Assembly (NCBI GenBank): GCA_947467125.1
Contig: CANIGN010000004.1
Span: forward strand, 1 to 33,500
DNA length: 33,500 nucleotides
Source of the DNA: Bacteriovoracaceae bacterium
GTDB lineage: Bacteria; Bdellovibrionota; UBA2428
Direction of reading: 5' to 3'
In this document: positions 8,727-16,352 of the stretch, piece by piece
Numbering within the stretch: the stretch's first letter is position 1
Layout: every line of letters starts with the position of its first letter
Program-made: the position numbers and the translations under genes
The notes under the pieces: generated by a model
Database searches by the model: none
What the model was told of the DNA's origin: nothing
The model's input: only the letters and a program-made list of their open reading frames with translations

Positions 8727-9518
8727 TTAGTTTTTAGGGGGAAGGAGAAAAAACGCAGATGTTTTTTCTTTGTAAGGCTGAAAATCGCTTCTTCTAAGAG
8801 CTGAGCCTTCTTCAGAAATTTTAATTCCCGTAAATTGAGTTAAAAAAATATACATCGTGAGCGGACACAGTAAAGCAAGGTAGCCACGGGGATAATGAAT
8901 AAGAATCACGCTAATACCCACCCAAAAGCTCCATTCAAAGAAATAATTAGGATGTCGGGAGTAGCGCCAGAGGCCTTGTTGGCAAGTTTTTCCGATATTT
9001 TTTTTGTTTGAGAGAAAATTTTTAAGTTGTTTGTCAGCAACTCCTTCTCCCAAGATAGAAACAAGGCTTATGAGAATGCCAAGAATGAGTGTCGGTTGAA
9101 TTTGGCTTGAATCGCTCCACAACAAAAGTCTTTGGGGAAGAACTAAAAGAGTGACGAGTAAGGCGTTCATCATAAAAATGAAAAAGCTTGTTTTTCGCCA
9201 TTTTTCTTGAGCCTTGTTTTTGATTTTCTCGTATCGAAGGTCTTCTTTTTCTCTATGGCTCAGTAACCTTTGGCAGAGATGAGAACTTAGTCTCAGACTC
9301 CACATTAAATAAAGAAGTGAAAGAAGTGTGATTGGTTTTGTAAATGAAAAAGAGCTTTCCCAAAAGCGCAAGTGTTCAAGGCTCCACATTCCAATAGAAG
9401 CAGCCCAAAACACATCAACCCAAGAGACACGCGCCCATGTTGTGCAAAAAATCCATGCAAAAGAAAATAAGATGAAATTTACTGAAAAAACGGACAGTAA
9501 ATCAAAGAGAGCTCCCAT
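8727..9518 (-). CDS. DUF1295 (steroid 5-alpha-reductase-like) membrane protein
   Basis: A 263-residue integral membrane protein with about six or seven hydrophobic segments. Family marks are VSWVDVFWAAS near 32-42, a RLSSHLCQRLLSHREKEDLRYEK stretch around 76-98 in which the His and Arg-Tyr residues are typical, and the C-terminal WRYSRHPNYFFEWSFWVG motif, which matches the NADPH- and substrate-binding region of the ICMT/steroid-reductase superfamily. The likely reaction is reduction of a lipid-like double bond, but no substrate is established. It is 9 nt downstream of the SnoaL-like gene. DUF1295 and SnoaL-like genes often travel together in clusters with fatty-acid cyclopropanase-like methyltransferases, chalcone-isomerase-like proteins and the ChrR anti-sigma factor; here only this pair is together. 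Confidence 0.88.
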   Translation of the reverse strand: MGALFDLLSVFSVNFILFSFAWIFCTTWARVSWVDVFWAASIGMWSLEHLRFWESSFSFTKPITLLSLLYLMWSLRLSSHLCQRLLSHREKEDLRYEKIKNKAQEKWRKTSFFIFMMNALLVTLLVLPQRLLLWSDSSQIQPTLILGILISLVSILGEGVADKQLKNFLSNKKNIGKTCQQGLWRYSRHPNYFFEWSFWVGISVILIHYPRGYLALLCPLTMYIFLTQFTGIKISEEGSALRRSDFQPYKEKTSAFFLLPPKN

Positions 9519-9527
9519 GATGTGAAT

Positions 9528-10025
9528 TTATTTCTCTTGTGCTTTGAGTCTGTTTTTGACGAAAGAAATTACGTTCTTAAGAACAGGAACTTGTTCGTAG
9601 ATAAACTCGCCCATATCAAAATAGTCTCTGTGGTAAATACATTTTCCACTTTCAGTTGAAAAGACAATATGCGAATTGCCAGAGACAGCAATTTCTTTTC
9701 CTGAATTGAGTCCCTTTGCTCTCAAGTGCATCACCCAAAATAAGACTTCTTCATTTCCACTGACGAGCTGTTTTTCAAAATCAAATTTAATATAATCAAC
9801 GTTTTTATAAAGATGAGAATAGTAATCTTTTACTTGCGCAGAACCACGTAGCTCGTTGATAGGATCTCGGAAGACAATTTTGGAATCATAAAATTCATCC
9901 ACAAGATTCATGGATTGAGCTGTGAGTTTAGAAAAGAATTCTTTTGATCCGACTTTGGGTGCCGCCATAAGGACTTTAGTTTGACCTAAAAAAATAAAAG
10001 AAACGATTAAGAAAATCTTTTTCAT
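9528..10025 (-). CDS. Exported SnoaL-like / NTF2-fold protein
   Basis: A 165-residue protein with a signal peptide (MKKIFLIVSFIFLGQTKVLMA, cut before APKVG). The mature part has the NTF2/SnoaL pattern: an early helix, FYDSKIVFRDPINELRG, YYSHLYKNV, then the strand-rich C-terminal half ending with CIYHRDYFDMGEFIYEQVPVL. The His-Arg-Asp-Tyr-Phe-Asp segment is typical of the nuclear transport factor 2 family proteins that accompany DUF1295 and cfa-like genes. Members of this fold bind small hydrophobic ligands; no catalytic residues can be named. Export appears clear, which would put it in the periplasm. It lies between the DTW-domain gene and the DUF1295 gene, all on the same strand. Confidence 0.8.
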   Translation of the reverse strand: MKKIFLIVSFIFLGQTKVLMAAPKVGSKEFFSKLTAQSMNLVDEFYDSKIVFRDPINELRGSAQVKDYYSHLYKNVDYIKFDFEKQLVSGNEEVLFWVMHLRAKGLNSGKEIAVSGNSHIVFSTESGKCIYHRDYFDMGEFIYEQVPVLKNVISFVKNRLKAQEK

Positions 10026-10085
10026 GAAATGAGCTTAGTAGAATTATGCTGCAAATTGCCAAACCCTGACGCAGCGAACTTGGTC

Positions 10086-10712
10086 TTAGTTTGTAGTTGT
10101 ATCTTTTATTCCGCGACTTTTTAAAGTTCGTTCTACCATTTTTAGAAAAACAGACTCGAGTCTTTGTTGAGTCTCTTCACCCTCGATTGCACCCAGTGCG
10201 AGGGCAATAGCTTCGAAGGTTGCAAGTCCAGAAAACTTGGGTTCTCTTCTGAGTTTGTATTGTGATTCGCTCCCTTTGAACACTTTTACATGAGGGACGT
10301 CTTCGAGGAGGCTTTCTCTTTTTGCCACTTTAGAGGCTTGGCGCCAGCTCCCATCAGGAACAATCAGGGTGATCGGACGAGAAATTTTAGAAAGATATTC
10401 TGGCGTTAGAACTTCAGCTTTTTCTGAAGGGTAAAGAAGAAGGGGAGTGTTTGCGGAATTAAGGATTTCTTCAAGAGGGACGCTTTGCTCAATCATGCCT
10501 CTCAAGTGAATTTCACAACGAGGAAGGCAGAGTTTTGCAAGGCGAGCTGTATTTGTTGTGAGGAAGCGTTCTCGGTGATGCATCAAAACGTGCACAGAGC
10601 TTTGAATGTTTTGAAGCGACTTTTTGCATTCTTGAGCTTCAAGGCAAAGACAATAATTGAGCAACATTTGGCAAGTCTGGCAGCGGTTGTGGGGTTTGTA
10701 TTGTCGACTCAT
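10086..10712 (-). CDS. DTW-domain tRNA-uridine aminocarboxypropyltransferase (TapT/YfiP family)
   Basis: A 208-residue cytosolic enzyme of the TDD (DTW) superfamily. Characterised members use SAM to add the 3-amino-3-carboxypropyl group to a tRNA uridine (acp3U). The N-terminal Cys cluster C11-x2-C14, C21 and C23 is the presumed zinc site. The signature reads PDGSWRQASK (119-128), with Ser replacing the usual Thr of the DTW triad. It is followed by YKLRREPKFSGLATFEAIALAL, which matches the family's conserved Arg-rich and Thr-Glu-Ala segments. The ATG overlaps the stop of nnrD by four bases (ATGA), so the two are translationally coupled. The position modified is not deducible. Confidence 0.9.
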   Translation of the reverse strand: MSRQYKPHNRCQTCQMLLNYCLCLEAQECKKSLQNIQSSVHVLMHHRERFLTTNTARLAKLCLPRCEIHLRGMIEQSVPLEEILNSANTPLLLYPSEKAEVLTPEYLSKISRPITLIVPDGSWRQASKVAKRESLLEDVPHVKVFKGSESQYKLRREPKFSGLATFEAIALALGAIEGEETQQRLESVFLKMVERTLKSRGIKDTTTN

Positions 10713-11539
10713 GGTTTTTGTGAGGCTCTTAAGTTTTTCATGATCCTTGGAATTTCAGTCAAAAGATCACTCGCCATCAAACCTAAATAATCTATATTTT
10801 CGATCCATTCATCTGCAATTTTTCCGTGTAGGGTTGCGCTAAGGCAGGCAGCCTTTAAGGGAGAGAGTCCTTGAGCTAAAAACCCAGCGATCATTCCTGT
10901 TAAAACATCTCCAGTCCCAGCTTTTGCAAGAGTTTTGTTTCCTGTTTGAATCTGGATGATGCCGTCATCGTTTGCAATGAGTGTTTGTTTCCCTTTGAGT
11001 AGGATGTGGCAACCGAATTTCTTTTGAGCCAAGAGAATGTATTTAAGTCTGTTTTCATGAATTTCAACAGCTTTTTTTTTAAGTAAGCGAGCAAGTTCTC
11101 CTTCGTGAGGAGTCAGTATCCACGATTTTGGTAATTGAATGTTTTTGAGTTGAGCCAATATATTGAGGGCATCAGCGTCGAGGACAACGTTTGGTTTTTG
11201 AGAGAGAAGAAGAGTTTTTAAAAGATTTTGAGCAGTTAAGGATTTGCCAAGGCCAGGACCAATAGCAACGGATTGAAAGAGGGCTAAACTTTTTTTGAGA
11301 GATTTTTTTTCACAAATTAAAAAATCAGGAAAATTTTTGGAAATAAAATATGGAGAAGTTTTTAAAAGATAAACATATCCTGCGCCCACACGAGAGGCTG
11401 CCGTCGCAGAAAGTATGGCTGCTCCAGGCATTTGAGGAGAGCCCGCAATAATGAGAGTTTTTCCTCCCATGTTTTTATAGGCGGATTCTGTTCTCTTAGG
11501 AAGAGCTTTTTGAGTTTCTTTGAGTGAGAAACTTTTCAT
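10709..11539 (-). CDS. nnrD: ADP/ATP-dependent NAD(P)H-hydrate dehydratase (YjeF C-terminal domain)
   Basis: A 276-residue enzyme that repairs damaged NADH and NADPH by dehydrating the (S)-hydrate with nucleotide hydrolysis. It consists only of the carbohydrate-kinase-like domain: KTLIIAGSPQMPGAAILSA at 27-45, AIGPGLGKS (92-100), VLDADALNIL (119-128), TPHEGELARLL (143-153), and the catalytic-loop motif AGTGDVLTGMIAG (207-219) with Asp211. The epimerase domain (NnrE/YjeF-N) that is often fused at the N-terminus is absent; the first 25 residues are only a short linker-like tail. It overlaps the histidine kinase upstream and the DTW gene downstream by four bases each, so the three are probably one coupled transcript. 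Confidence 0.93.
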   Translation of the reverse strand: MKSFSLKETQKALPKRTESAYKNMGGKTLIIAGSPQMPGAAILSATAASRVGAGYVYLLKTSPYFISKNFPDFLICEKKSLKKSLALFQSVAIGPGLGKSLTAQNLLKTLLLSQKPNVVLDADALNILAQLKNIQLPKSWILTPHEGELARLLKKKAVEIHENRLKYILLAQKKFGCHILLKGKQTLIANDDGIIQIQTGNKTLAKAGTGDVLTGMIAGFLAQGLSPLKAACLSATLHGKIADEWIENIDYLGLMASDLLTEIPRIMKNLRASQKP

Positions 11540-13713
11540 GAAATATTTCTATTCCAAGATTGAAGGTCTGTTTGAAGAAGAGAAGCTTCTTTTTGAAGTT
11601 GTTCGATGAGTTCATTGTTTTGAGGTGTTTTTTCGAGATCTTCACAGATTGAAGAAAGCTTTGTAGCTCCAATTGTCGAGCTTCCTGATTTAAGACGGTG
11701 AGCACTTTGTTTAATCTTTTCTAAATCACGATTGGCTTGAGAGCTTGTGATGGATTCAAGGGCATTGGGAAGAGTTTCTAAGAAAGAATCAACAACTTTT
11801 TGGATAGTTAAAAGATCTGTTTGTTCTGCGAGCTTTTTTAGAATTTCCCATTGGATTGAGGAATGAGCGGGTATCTCGTTTGTCAGAAAATAACTTTTTA
11901 AAACGATTTCTAGATCGTTCCTTCGAATAGGCTTAATGAGTTGAGTTTTCATTCCTGCAGCAGCACAGCGCTCTTTGTCGCCGGGGAGGGCGCTTGCGGT
12001 CATTGCAACAATGGGTATATGGGGATTTATCTTGTGAATTTCTTGGCTTGCCTCAAATCCATTCATTTCAGGCATTTGGCAATCCATAAGAATAATTTTG
12101 TATTCATTTTTTTGTGCCGCTATGAGAGCTTTTTTTCCATTATCAACAATATCTGCTGTAATGTTAAATCGCTTGAGGTGTTCGAGCATAACTATTTGAT
12201 TTACGGGATCATCCTCAGCAACAAGAACGGAAGCTCCTTTTGACGGAGTTTTCCAAGAAGAGACATTTTTATAAGACTGAGTTTTTTGAGGTGGAGAAAG
12301 TTCTTTATCTTCGGTTATTTTTTTATCTATGTTTGTGTGTGATGGCAGTATGAGAGGAATTTCAAAATAAAATGTTGCCCCTTTACCTGCATCACTTTTA
12401 ACTCCAATGCTCCCTTTCATAAGATCAACAAGTTTTTTGGAGATTGCTAAACCCAATCCTGTTCCATAATTCTTAGATCCATTTGTGGTAGAAGATTGGG
12501 AAAAGGGTTTGAAGAGATTTTCTTTGAGATTTAGATCCAGTCCCGGACCGCAATCGGAGATACTAAATCTCAAAAGTTTTGATTGAGTGTCATAATCCTG
12601 AGCGATTTCAATCGATGCTTTGATCTCGCCTTGATCAGAAAACTTAACAGCATTTGAAATAAAATTCGCAAGTACTTGAGAAATGCGACCCCCGTCACCC
12701 AGGGCTTGGGGGGGAACTTTATCCGAAATAAAAGTTGAGATTTGAAGCCCCTTATTTTTAGCGCGAGCTTCAAAGAGGTCGCATGCAAAACGCAGGAGAT
12801 GTTCTGGAGAAAAAACTCCGACTTCTAAATTGAGCTTCCCTGCTTCAATCTTTGAGAAATCAAGGACTTCATTTACTATTCGGAGAAGGGATTCGCCCGA
12901 TGTGCGAATGATGTGAACGAAGTGACGGTCTTCGGGACTTAATCTTTCAGAATTTTCAAAAAGATCGGCCGTGCTGATGATTCCATTGAGAGGGGTTCTG
13001 ATCTCATGGCTGATGTTTGCTAAGAATTCTGATTTTGCATGTGAGGCGCGGATGGCTTCTTCACGAGCTTGCCTCAGAAAAATTTCGCTTTGTATCCGTC
13101 TTTTGCGTTCAAGATAAAAATAATAAGAAGCAAAAAGCACAATTGTGAAGGCCCATGTTGATCCTAATCCTAGAATCTTCATCGATCGACTCACGCTTTT
13201 TTCGATAAAGTTCATGTTGGAGTGTAATGTTTCTTCTTCGTGTTTATCGATTGAGTCGATGAGTAATAAAATCGTATTGAGGTGATCGACAGCGTTTTCT
13301 TTAAAGAATAATTCAAGAGCCGTGTCTGTGTTTCCTTTACGCATCTCAAGGATGCTGAGATCCATTTCTTTGAATTTAAGAGAAGTAAGTTCTTTTAATT
13401 GACCAAGGTTTTTTTGTTGAGATCTGTCGTTTGATAAAAGCTTATTGAGGTCACTAAGTTGTTTTTGAATATTTTTTGAGGCTTGGTGATATTTTTTTAA
13501 ATAATCTTCTTCTCCACTTAAAAGAAATCCTCTATGTCCAGCTTCTGCATCTTTAAGGGGGTTTCGGATATCATTTAATTTGGCTTGAACTTGGTACACG
13601 TGTCTTTCGGAGTGCCCTAATTCAACAATGTCTTGCATGGTGAGGTAAGTAACAGTGGAGACACTTGCGAGTAGTAGTAATCCTAGTATGAAACTAAGAT
13701 TGATCTTTCTCAT
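11536..13713 (-). CDS. Hybrid sensor histidine kinase (CHASE3-HisKA-HATPase-REC-HPt)
   Basis: About 725 residues from the ATG at 13713; the frame extends 18 residues further to 13767, but that would place a tail before a normal first membrane helix. Order: TM1, extracytoplasmic CHASE3-like sensor (about 26-170, with AGHRGFLLSGEEDYL), TM2 (about 180-200), HisKA with phospho-acceptor His236 in ANISHEIRTPLNG, HATPase with FISNAVKFS, SDCGPGL and GTGLGLAISK, a receiver with Asp544 in LMDCQMPEMNG and Lys594, and a C-terminal HPt with His672 in SAHRLKSGSSTIGA. It therefore holds every step of a His-Asp-His relay and should pass phosphate to a separate response regulator. The OmpR-type regulator at 14580 is a nearby candidate, but pairing is inference. 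It is the first gene of the minus-strand series running to 6237. Confidence 0.95.
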   Translation of the reverse strand: MRKINLSFILGLLLLASVSTVTYLTMQDIVELGHSERHVYQVQAKLNDIRNPLKDAEAGHRGFLLSGEEDYLKKYHQASKNIQKQLSDLNKLLSNDRSQQKNLGQLKELTSLKFKEMDLSILEMRKGNTDTALELFFKENAVDHLNTILLLIDSIDKHEEETLHSNMNFIEKSVSRSMKILGLGSTWAFTIVLFASYYFYLERKRRIQSEIFLRQAREEAIRASHAKSEFLANISHEIRTPLNGIISTADLFENSERLSPEDRHFVHIIRTSGESLLRIVNEVLDFSKIEAGKLNLEVGVFSPEHLLRFACDLFEARAKNKGLQISTFISDKVPPQALGDGGRISQVLANFISNAVKFSDQGEIKASIEIAQDYDTQSKLLRFSISDCGPGLDLNLKENLFKPFSQSSTTNGSKNYGTGLGLAISKKLVDLMKGSIGVKSDAGKGATFYFEIPLILPSHTNIDKKITEDKELSPPQKTQSYKNVSSWKTPSKGASVLVAEDDPVNQIVMLEHLKRFNITADIVDNGKKALIAAQKNEYKIILMDCQMPEMNGFEASQEIHKINPHIPIVAMTASALPGDKERCAAAGMKTQLIKPIRRNDLEIVLKSYFLTNEIPAHSSIQWEILKKLAEQTDLLTIQKVVDSFLETLPNALESITSSQANRDLEKIKQSAHRLKSGSSTIGATKLSSICEDLEKTPQNNELIEQLQKEASLLQTDLQSWNRNIS

Positions 13714-13751
13714 GAATCGATATGATAGCGGGATTTGATTTTGCAGCAATA

Positions 13752-13789
13752 AAAAAACGACTCCCACATTGAAGTGAAAGTCGTTTTTT
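13752..13789. terminator. Bidirectional rho-independent terminator
   Basis: AAAAAACGACT (13752-13762) pairs perfectly with AGTCGTTTTTT (13779-13789), with an inner CAC/GTG pairing inside the loop. The T-run on one strand and A-run on the other give U-tracts in both directions. On the minus strand it closes the unit made of the receiver-like gene and the Lys/Ala-rich gene, and separates it from the histidine kinase gene. Confidence 0.85.
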
Positions 13790-13820
13790 GTTTTCTAAAG
13801 TCTAGGCTTTAGAAGTTAAA

Positions 13821-14048
13821 TTACATAGCGGGTGCTGAGCTAGCTTCTTTTTTAGCTTTTTTCTTAGCTTTCTTTTCAGCTTTCTTAGCTTTCTTTGCGG
13901 CTTTTTTAGCTTTCTTTTCTGCTTTTGCAGGAGCTGCAGCAGGTACTGCTTCTGTAGTTGGTACTGCTTCTGGAGCAGGGGCAGCGTCTTGTGCAAAAGC
14001 AGCTCCAGTTGTGAGGGCAGCGATCATTAAATATGTAAATTTTTTCAT
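13821..14048 (-). CDS. Small exported Lys/Ala-rich protein
   Basis: A 75-residue protein of no family I can name. Residues 1-20 are a textbook signal peptide (MKKFTYLMIAALTTGAAFA, cut before QDAAPAP). A Pro/Ala/Glu spacer with a repeated EAVP(T/A) follows (about 21-42), then a run of KKAKKA-type repeats (about 43-68) like the tail of histone H1 or AlgP, ending in SSAPAM. The mature product, about 55 residues, would be extremely basic and unstructured. A good ribosome site (AAAGGAAG) lies about 10 nt before the ATG and a terminator follows directly, suggesting strong expression. The gene is 16 nt behind the receiver-like gene. It could bind anionic polymers such as LPS, wall polymers or DNA outside the inner membrane; that is a guess from charge. 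Confidence 0.72.
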   Translation of the reverse strand: MKKFTYLMIAALTTGAAFAQDAAPAPEAVPTTEAVPAAAPAKAEKKAKKAAKKAKKAEKKAKKKAKKEASSAPAM

Positions 14049-14064
14049 GTTCTATTTCTTCCTT

Positions 14065-14496
14065 TCAAGTTTTTTGCATTTGAGTTCTTTGAAATATTTC
14101 AAAGAACGTTTTGCTAATGAGATCCCCACAAAAATTGGGGTCGAGCGGTTTACGCACAAATAATGGCTTCCGCTTTTCATCACTCAGTAATCTTTCATAC
14201 TCAGTGCTGGGAACACTTGAAACGATAATAAATTGAGGAAAGAGAATTTCAGATTCCGAAAAAAGTTTCCATAATTCCAGTCCTGTCATTTCACCTTTTA
14301 AAAAGAGATTACTAATCACAAGACTAAAAGGAGAAGCGCTTTCAAGCGCACTTGAGATGAGCTGCTCTGCGTCTTCAGCGTTTGTTGTAACTGTAAGGTG
14401 ACTTTTGGGATGAATTTTTTGGATGAGTAAAGACCAAAACTGATGCAGCGCAGTGTCTTCTTCGATCAGCAATACATTCGCCCCAATCTCCGACAT
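14065..14496 (-). CDS. Stand-alone receiver-like protein lacking the phospho-aspartate (pseudo-receiver)
   Basis: A 143-residue CheY-like protein with no output domain. VLLIEED (8-14) supplies the acidic pair, LVISNLFLKGEMTGLELW (59-76) is the beta-3 region, IIVSS follows, and FVRKPLDP (113-120) gives the conserved Lys-Pro. At the phosphorylation site the residue is Asn63 (codon AAT at 14308-14310), so normal aspartyl phosphorylation is not possible unless another residue takes over. It is therefore likely to act by constitutive or protein-protein contact rather than by phosphate. It is co-directional with the Lys/Ala-rich exported protein gene and divergent from an OmpR-type regulator across 83 bp of repeat-bearing DNA. 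Confidence 0.85.
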   Translation of the reverse strand: MSEIGANVLLIEEDTALHQFWSLLIQKIHPKSHLTVTTNAEDAEQLISSALESASPFSLVISNLFLKGEMTGLELWKLFSESEILFPQFIIVSSVPSTEYERLLSDEKRKPLFVRKPLDPNFCGDLISKTFFEIFQRTQMQKT

Positions 14497-14540
14497 GGAT
14501 TAAACTTCTCATGAGAGTGTTGCGATTGTTCCGAGAGAGT

Positions 14541-14577
14541 TGTGAAATTTTCGCAACATAAAATTCGCAACATAAAA
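14541..14577. promoter_or_regulatory. Inverted and direct repeats in the divergent regulator promoter region
   Basis: TTCGCAACATAAAA occurs twice without a gap (14550-14563, 14564-14577), ending two bases before the response regulator ATG. The first copy also forms the right arm of an inverted repeat, GTTGTGAA-att-TTCGCAAC (14540-14558, one mismatch), and another GTTGCGA lies just upstream near 14519-14525. OmpR-family proteins bind tandem half-sites, so autoregulation is a reasonable idea. The site may equally be the ribosome-entry region; there is no Shine-Dalgarno sequence. Confidence 0.45.
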
Positions 14578-14579
14578 AA

Positions 14580-15263
14580 ATGGAAAAAATTTTACTTGTT
14601 GAAGACAGTCCTGAGGTCAAAATAGTTGTACAGGCATCACTCAAGGATTTTGAGGTTCACGCCTGCTCTCGCATTCAAGAAGCTGAAGCTGAATTAAAGA
14701 AAAATAAATTTTCTATCCTGATTTTGGATATTGAGCTTCCGGATGGTGATGGTGTTTCATTTTTTTCTCAATTGCAAAGTCGAGCCGAGTTTTCTTCGCT
14801 CCCTACTTTTTTTCTCACTGGAAAAACGGATCTCTCGCAAAAATTAGCTGCCTTTTCTCTCGGTGCCGATGATTTCATTACAAAACCATTTGAACCAGCC
14901 GAATTAAGAGCTCGCGTTCAAGCTCGACTTAAGAAAAATCGCGTTCAATCCCCAAATGAATTGAAAGTTGGCAATCTCACTCTTTTCAAAGATCAAATGA
15001 AAGCGATTATTTCTTTGTCTGATGAAAAACTTGTTGTTCCTTTGACTCTTCTTGAATTTAAGATTCTTCAATTACTTCTCAAAAGCCCTGAACGAATTTA
15101 TGAGCGCGATGTGATTATTGATGAAGTTTGGGGAAAGGGTGTGAGCCTTGTTGATCGGACTGTCGATGCTCACGTAAGTCACTTGCGAAAGAAGATTTCA
15201 AAAAGCAATTTGCATATCGATGCCATTCCTGGAGTTGGATACAAGGCCACTCTTCAGCTTTAG
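14580..15263 (+). CDS. OmpR/PhoB-family response regulator
   Basis: A 227-residue two-domain transcription factor. The receiver (1-118) has the acidic pocket VEDS, phospho-acceptor Asp50 in LILDIELPDGDG, Thr in FFLTGKTD and Lys in ADDFITKPFEPAELRARV. The winged-helix DNA-binding domain (about 130-225) has LTLLEFKILQLLL, the recognition segment DRTVDAHVSHLRKKI and the closing IPGVGYK hairpin. All functional residues are present, so it should be switched by phosphorylation; the nearby hybrid kinase with an HPt domain is a possible donor. It is transcribed away from the pseudo-receiver gene, and its stop abuts the stop of the convergent DUF2914 gene (TAG at 15261-15263, then the minus-strand TAA). 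Confidence 0.95.
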   Translation: MEKILLVEDSPEVKIVVQASLKDFEVHACSRIQEAEAELKKNKFSILILDIELPDGDGVSFFSQLQSRAEFSSLPTFFLTGKTDLSQKLAAFSLGADDFITKPFEPAELRARVQARLKKNRVQSPNELKVGNLTLFKDQMKAIISLSDEKLVVPLTLLEFKILQLLLKSPERIYERDVIIDEVWGKGVSLVDRTVDAHVSHLRKKISKSNLHIDAIPGVGYKATLQL

Positions 15264-16343
15264 TTAGCGGTATTCGTATCTAACTTCAGCAGGTTGAGTG
15301 TCGCTTGATTGAGTGACTTCAAAATGAATACGCCCAACTTCGCGTCCATCCGTTGTTTCAACCGAAACTCTCCAGTCGCCTGCTTCGTAGTTTGCTTTTG
15401 CGATAAATCCTCGGTACCCATCTTCGCGGCCTCCAATGATATTCAAAGGAACTGCGTCTCTGGGTTCCCAGCCTAATTTAGGATTTTTAAAAAACCATCG
15501 AACGGTCAATTGATCTTGAAAGCGAGTGGGTGAAAAAATTTGAACAAAGCAGTGAATTCGATCGCCTGGTTGGGCTTCAAAGCTTTGATCTCCGCTTTGC
15601 CAAAAAAGCCACTTAGATCGAGTGAGTCCAAGTTTGTATTGCGTGCCTTCTTTTTTGATCGAGTGATAAATCCCAATGTTTTTCATAGAAAGGGGAACAG
15701 GCGGTAGAACTTTGAAGAAATATAAAAGTGAATAAAGAGTGATGACAAAAATAAAAGGAAATTGAACATCCTTAAATAGACTTCGATTTTTAATTCGAGA
15801 TTTTAAGAAACGTAAAAAAAAGTGAAGAATTGCGTAGGCGACCGCAATTGAAAGAAGAAAGATTAAGAGGCCCATCGTTTTTGCCAATATGGGAAGCAAG
15901 ATGTTCATATAAGAAATTAAGCAAAGGCCAAAAAGAGCGTTCCGTAAAAAGTTTTTGGAAATTTGCGCGGGTCTCACTTCGTTTAAAAATAAAAGTAGCG
16001 CAAGAAGAGCTAAGAAATAGAGAGAGCTGACGAAAGATCCGCTTTTAAAATAAAAAATTGTATAAACGTTGAGCAAAGTTCCGAGCATGAAATGCAAGAT
16101 CCCTTCGCGATAAGCCCAGATTTTAAGAAACCAAGACGGGATTTGGGTTGCCTTTTCTTCGCAAAATAAATCCCAAGCAATAATAAGCGCCGACAGGGTG
16201 AGGTACGTTGCCTGGTGTATGAGCATTAGGGGATCGTCAATTCGATGAAGAAGAAACGCATCAAAAGAAAATCCTGCTATAAAAAAAGCAAGAGGTTCCC
16301 ATTTTTTGTATTTGTGAAGAGTTGCTTTTAAAGCATCAAACAT
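15264..16343 (-). CDS. Polytopic membrane protein with a C-terminal DUF2914 domain
   Basis: A 359-residue protein. The first 220 or so residues are strongly hydrophobic with about seven or eight membrane helices broken by short basic loops. The C-terminal 130 residues are soluble and strand-rich, with WLFWQSGDQSFEAQPGD, LTVRWFFKNPKLGW and DWRVSVETTDGREVGRIHFEV; the last segment is the hallmark of DUF2914. The function of the family is unknown. The soluble part probably lies on the outer face of the inner membrane, but I cannot prove the topology. The start at 16343 follows the phytase-like lipoprotein gene by only 9 bases on the same strand, so they are likely co-transcribed. Confidence 0.8.
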   Translation of the reverse strand: MFDALKATLHKYKKWEPLAFFIAGFSFDAFLLHRIDDPLMLIHQATYLTLSALIIAWDLFCEEKATQIPSWFLKIWAYREGILHFMLGTLLNVYTIFYFKSGSFVSSLYFLALLALLLFLNEVRPAQISKNFLRNALFGLCLISYMNILLPILAKTMGLLIFLLSIAVAYAILHFFLRFLKSRIKNRSLFKDVQFPFIFVITLYSLLYFFKVLPPVPLSMKNIGIYHSIKKEGTQYKLGLTRSKWLFWQSGDQSFEAQPGDRIHCFVQIFSPTRFQDQLTVRWFFKNPKLGWEPRDAVPLNIIGGREDGYRGFIAKANYEAGDWRVSVETTDGREVGRIHFEVTQSSDTQPAEVRYEYR

Positions 16344-16352
16344 GAATCCATT

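Noticed and set aside
13802-13996. Minus-strand frame rich in Leu, Gln and Lys overlapping the Lys/Ala-rich gene
   Set aside because: It is an out-of-frame reading of the same repeats; the chosen frame has a signal peptide and a good ribosome site.
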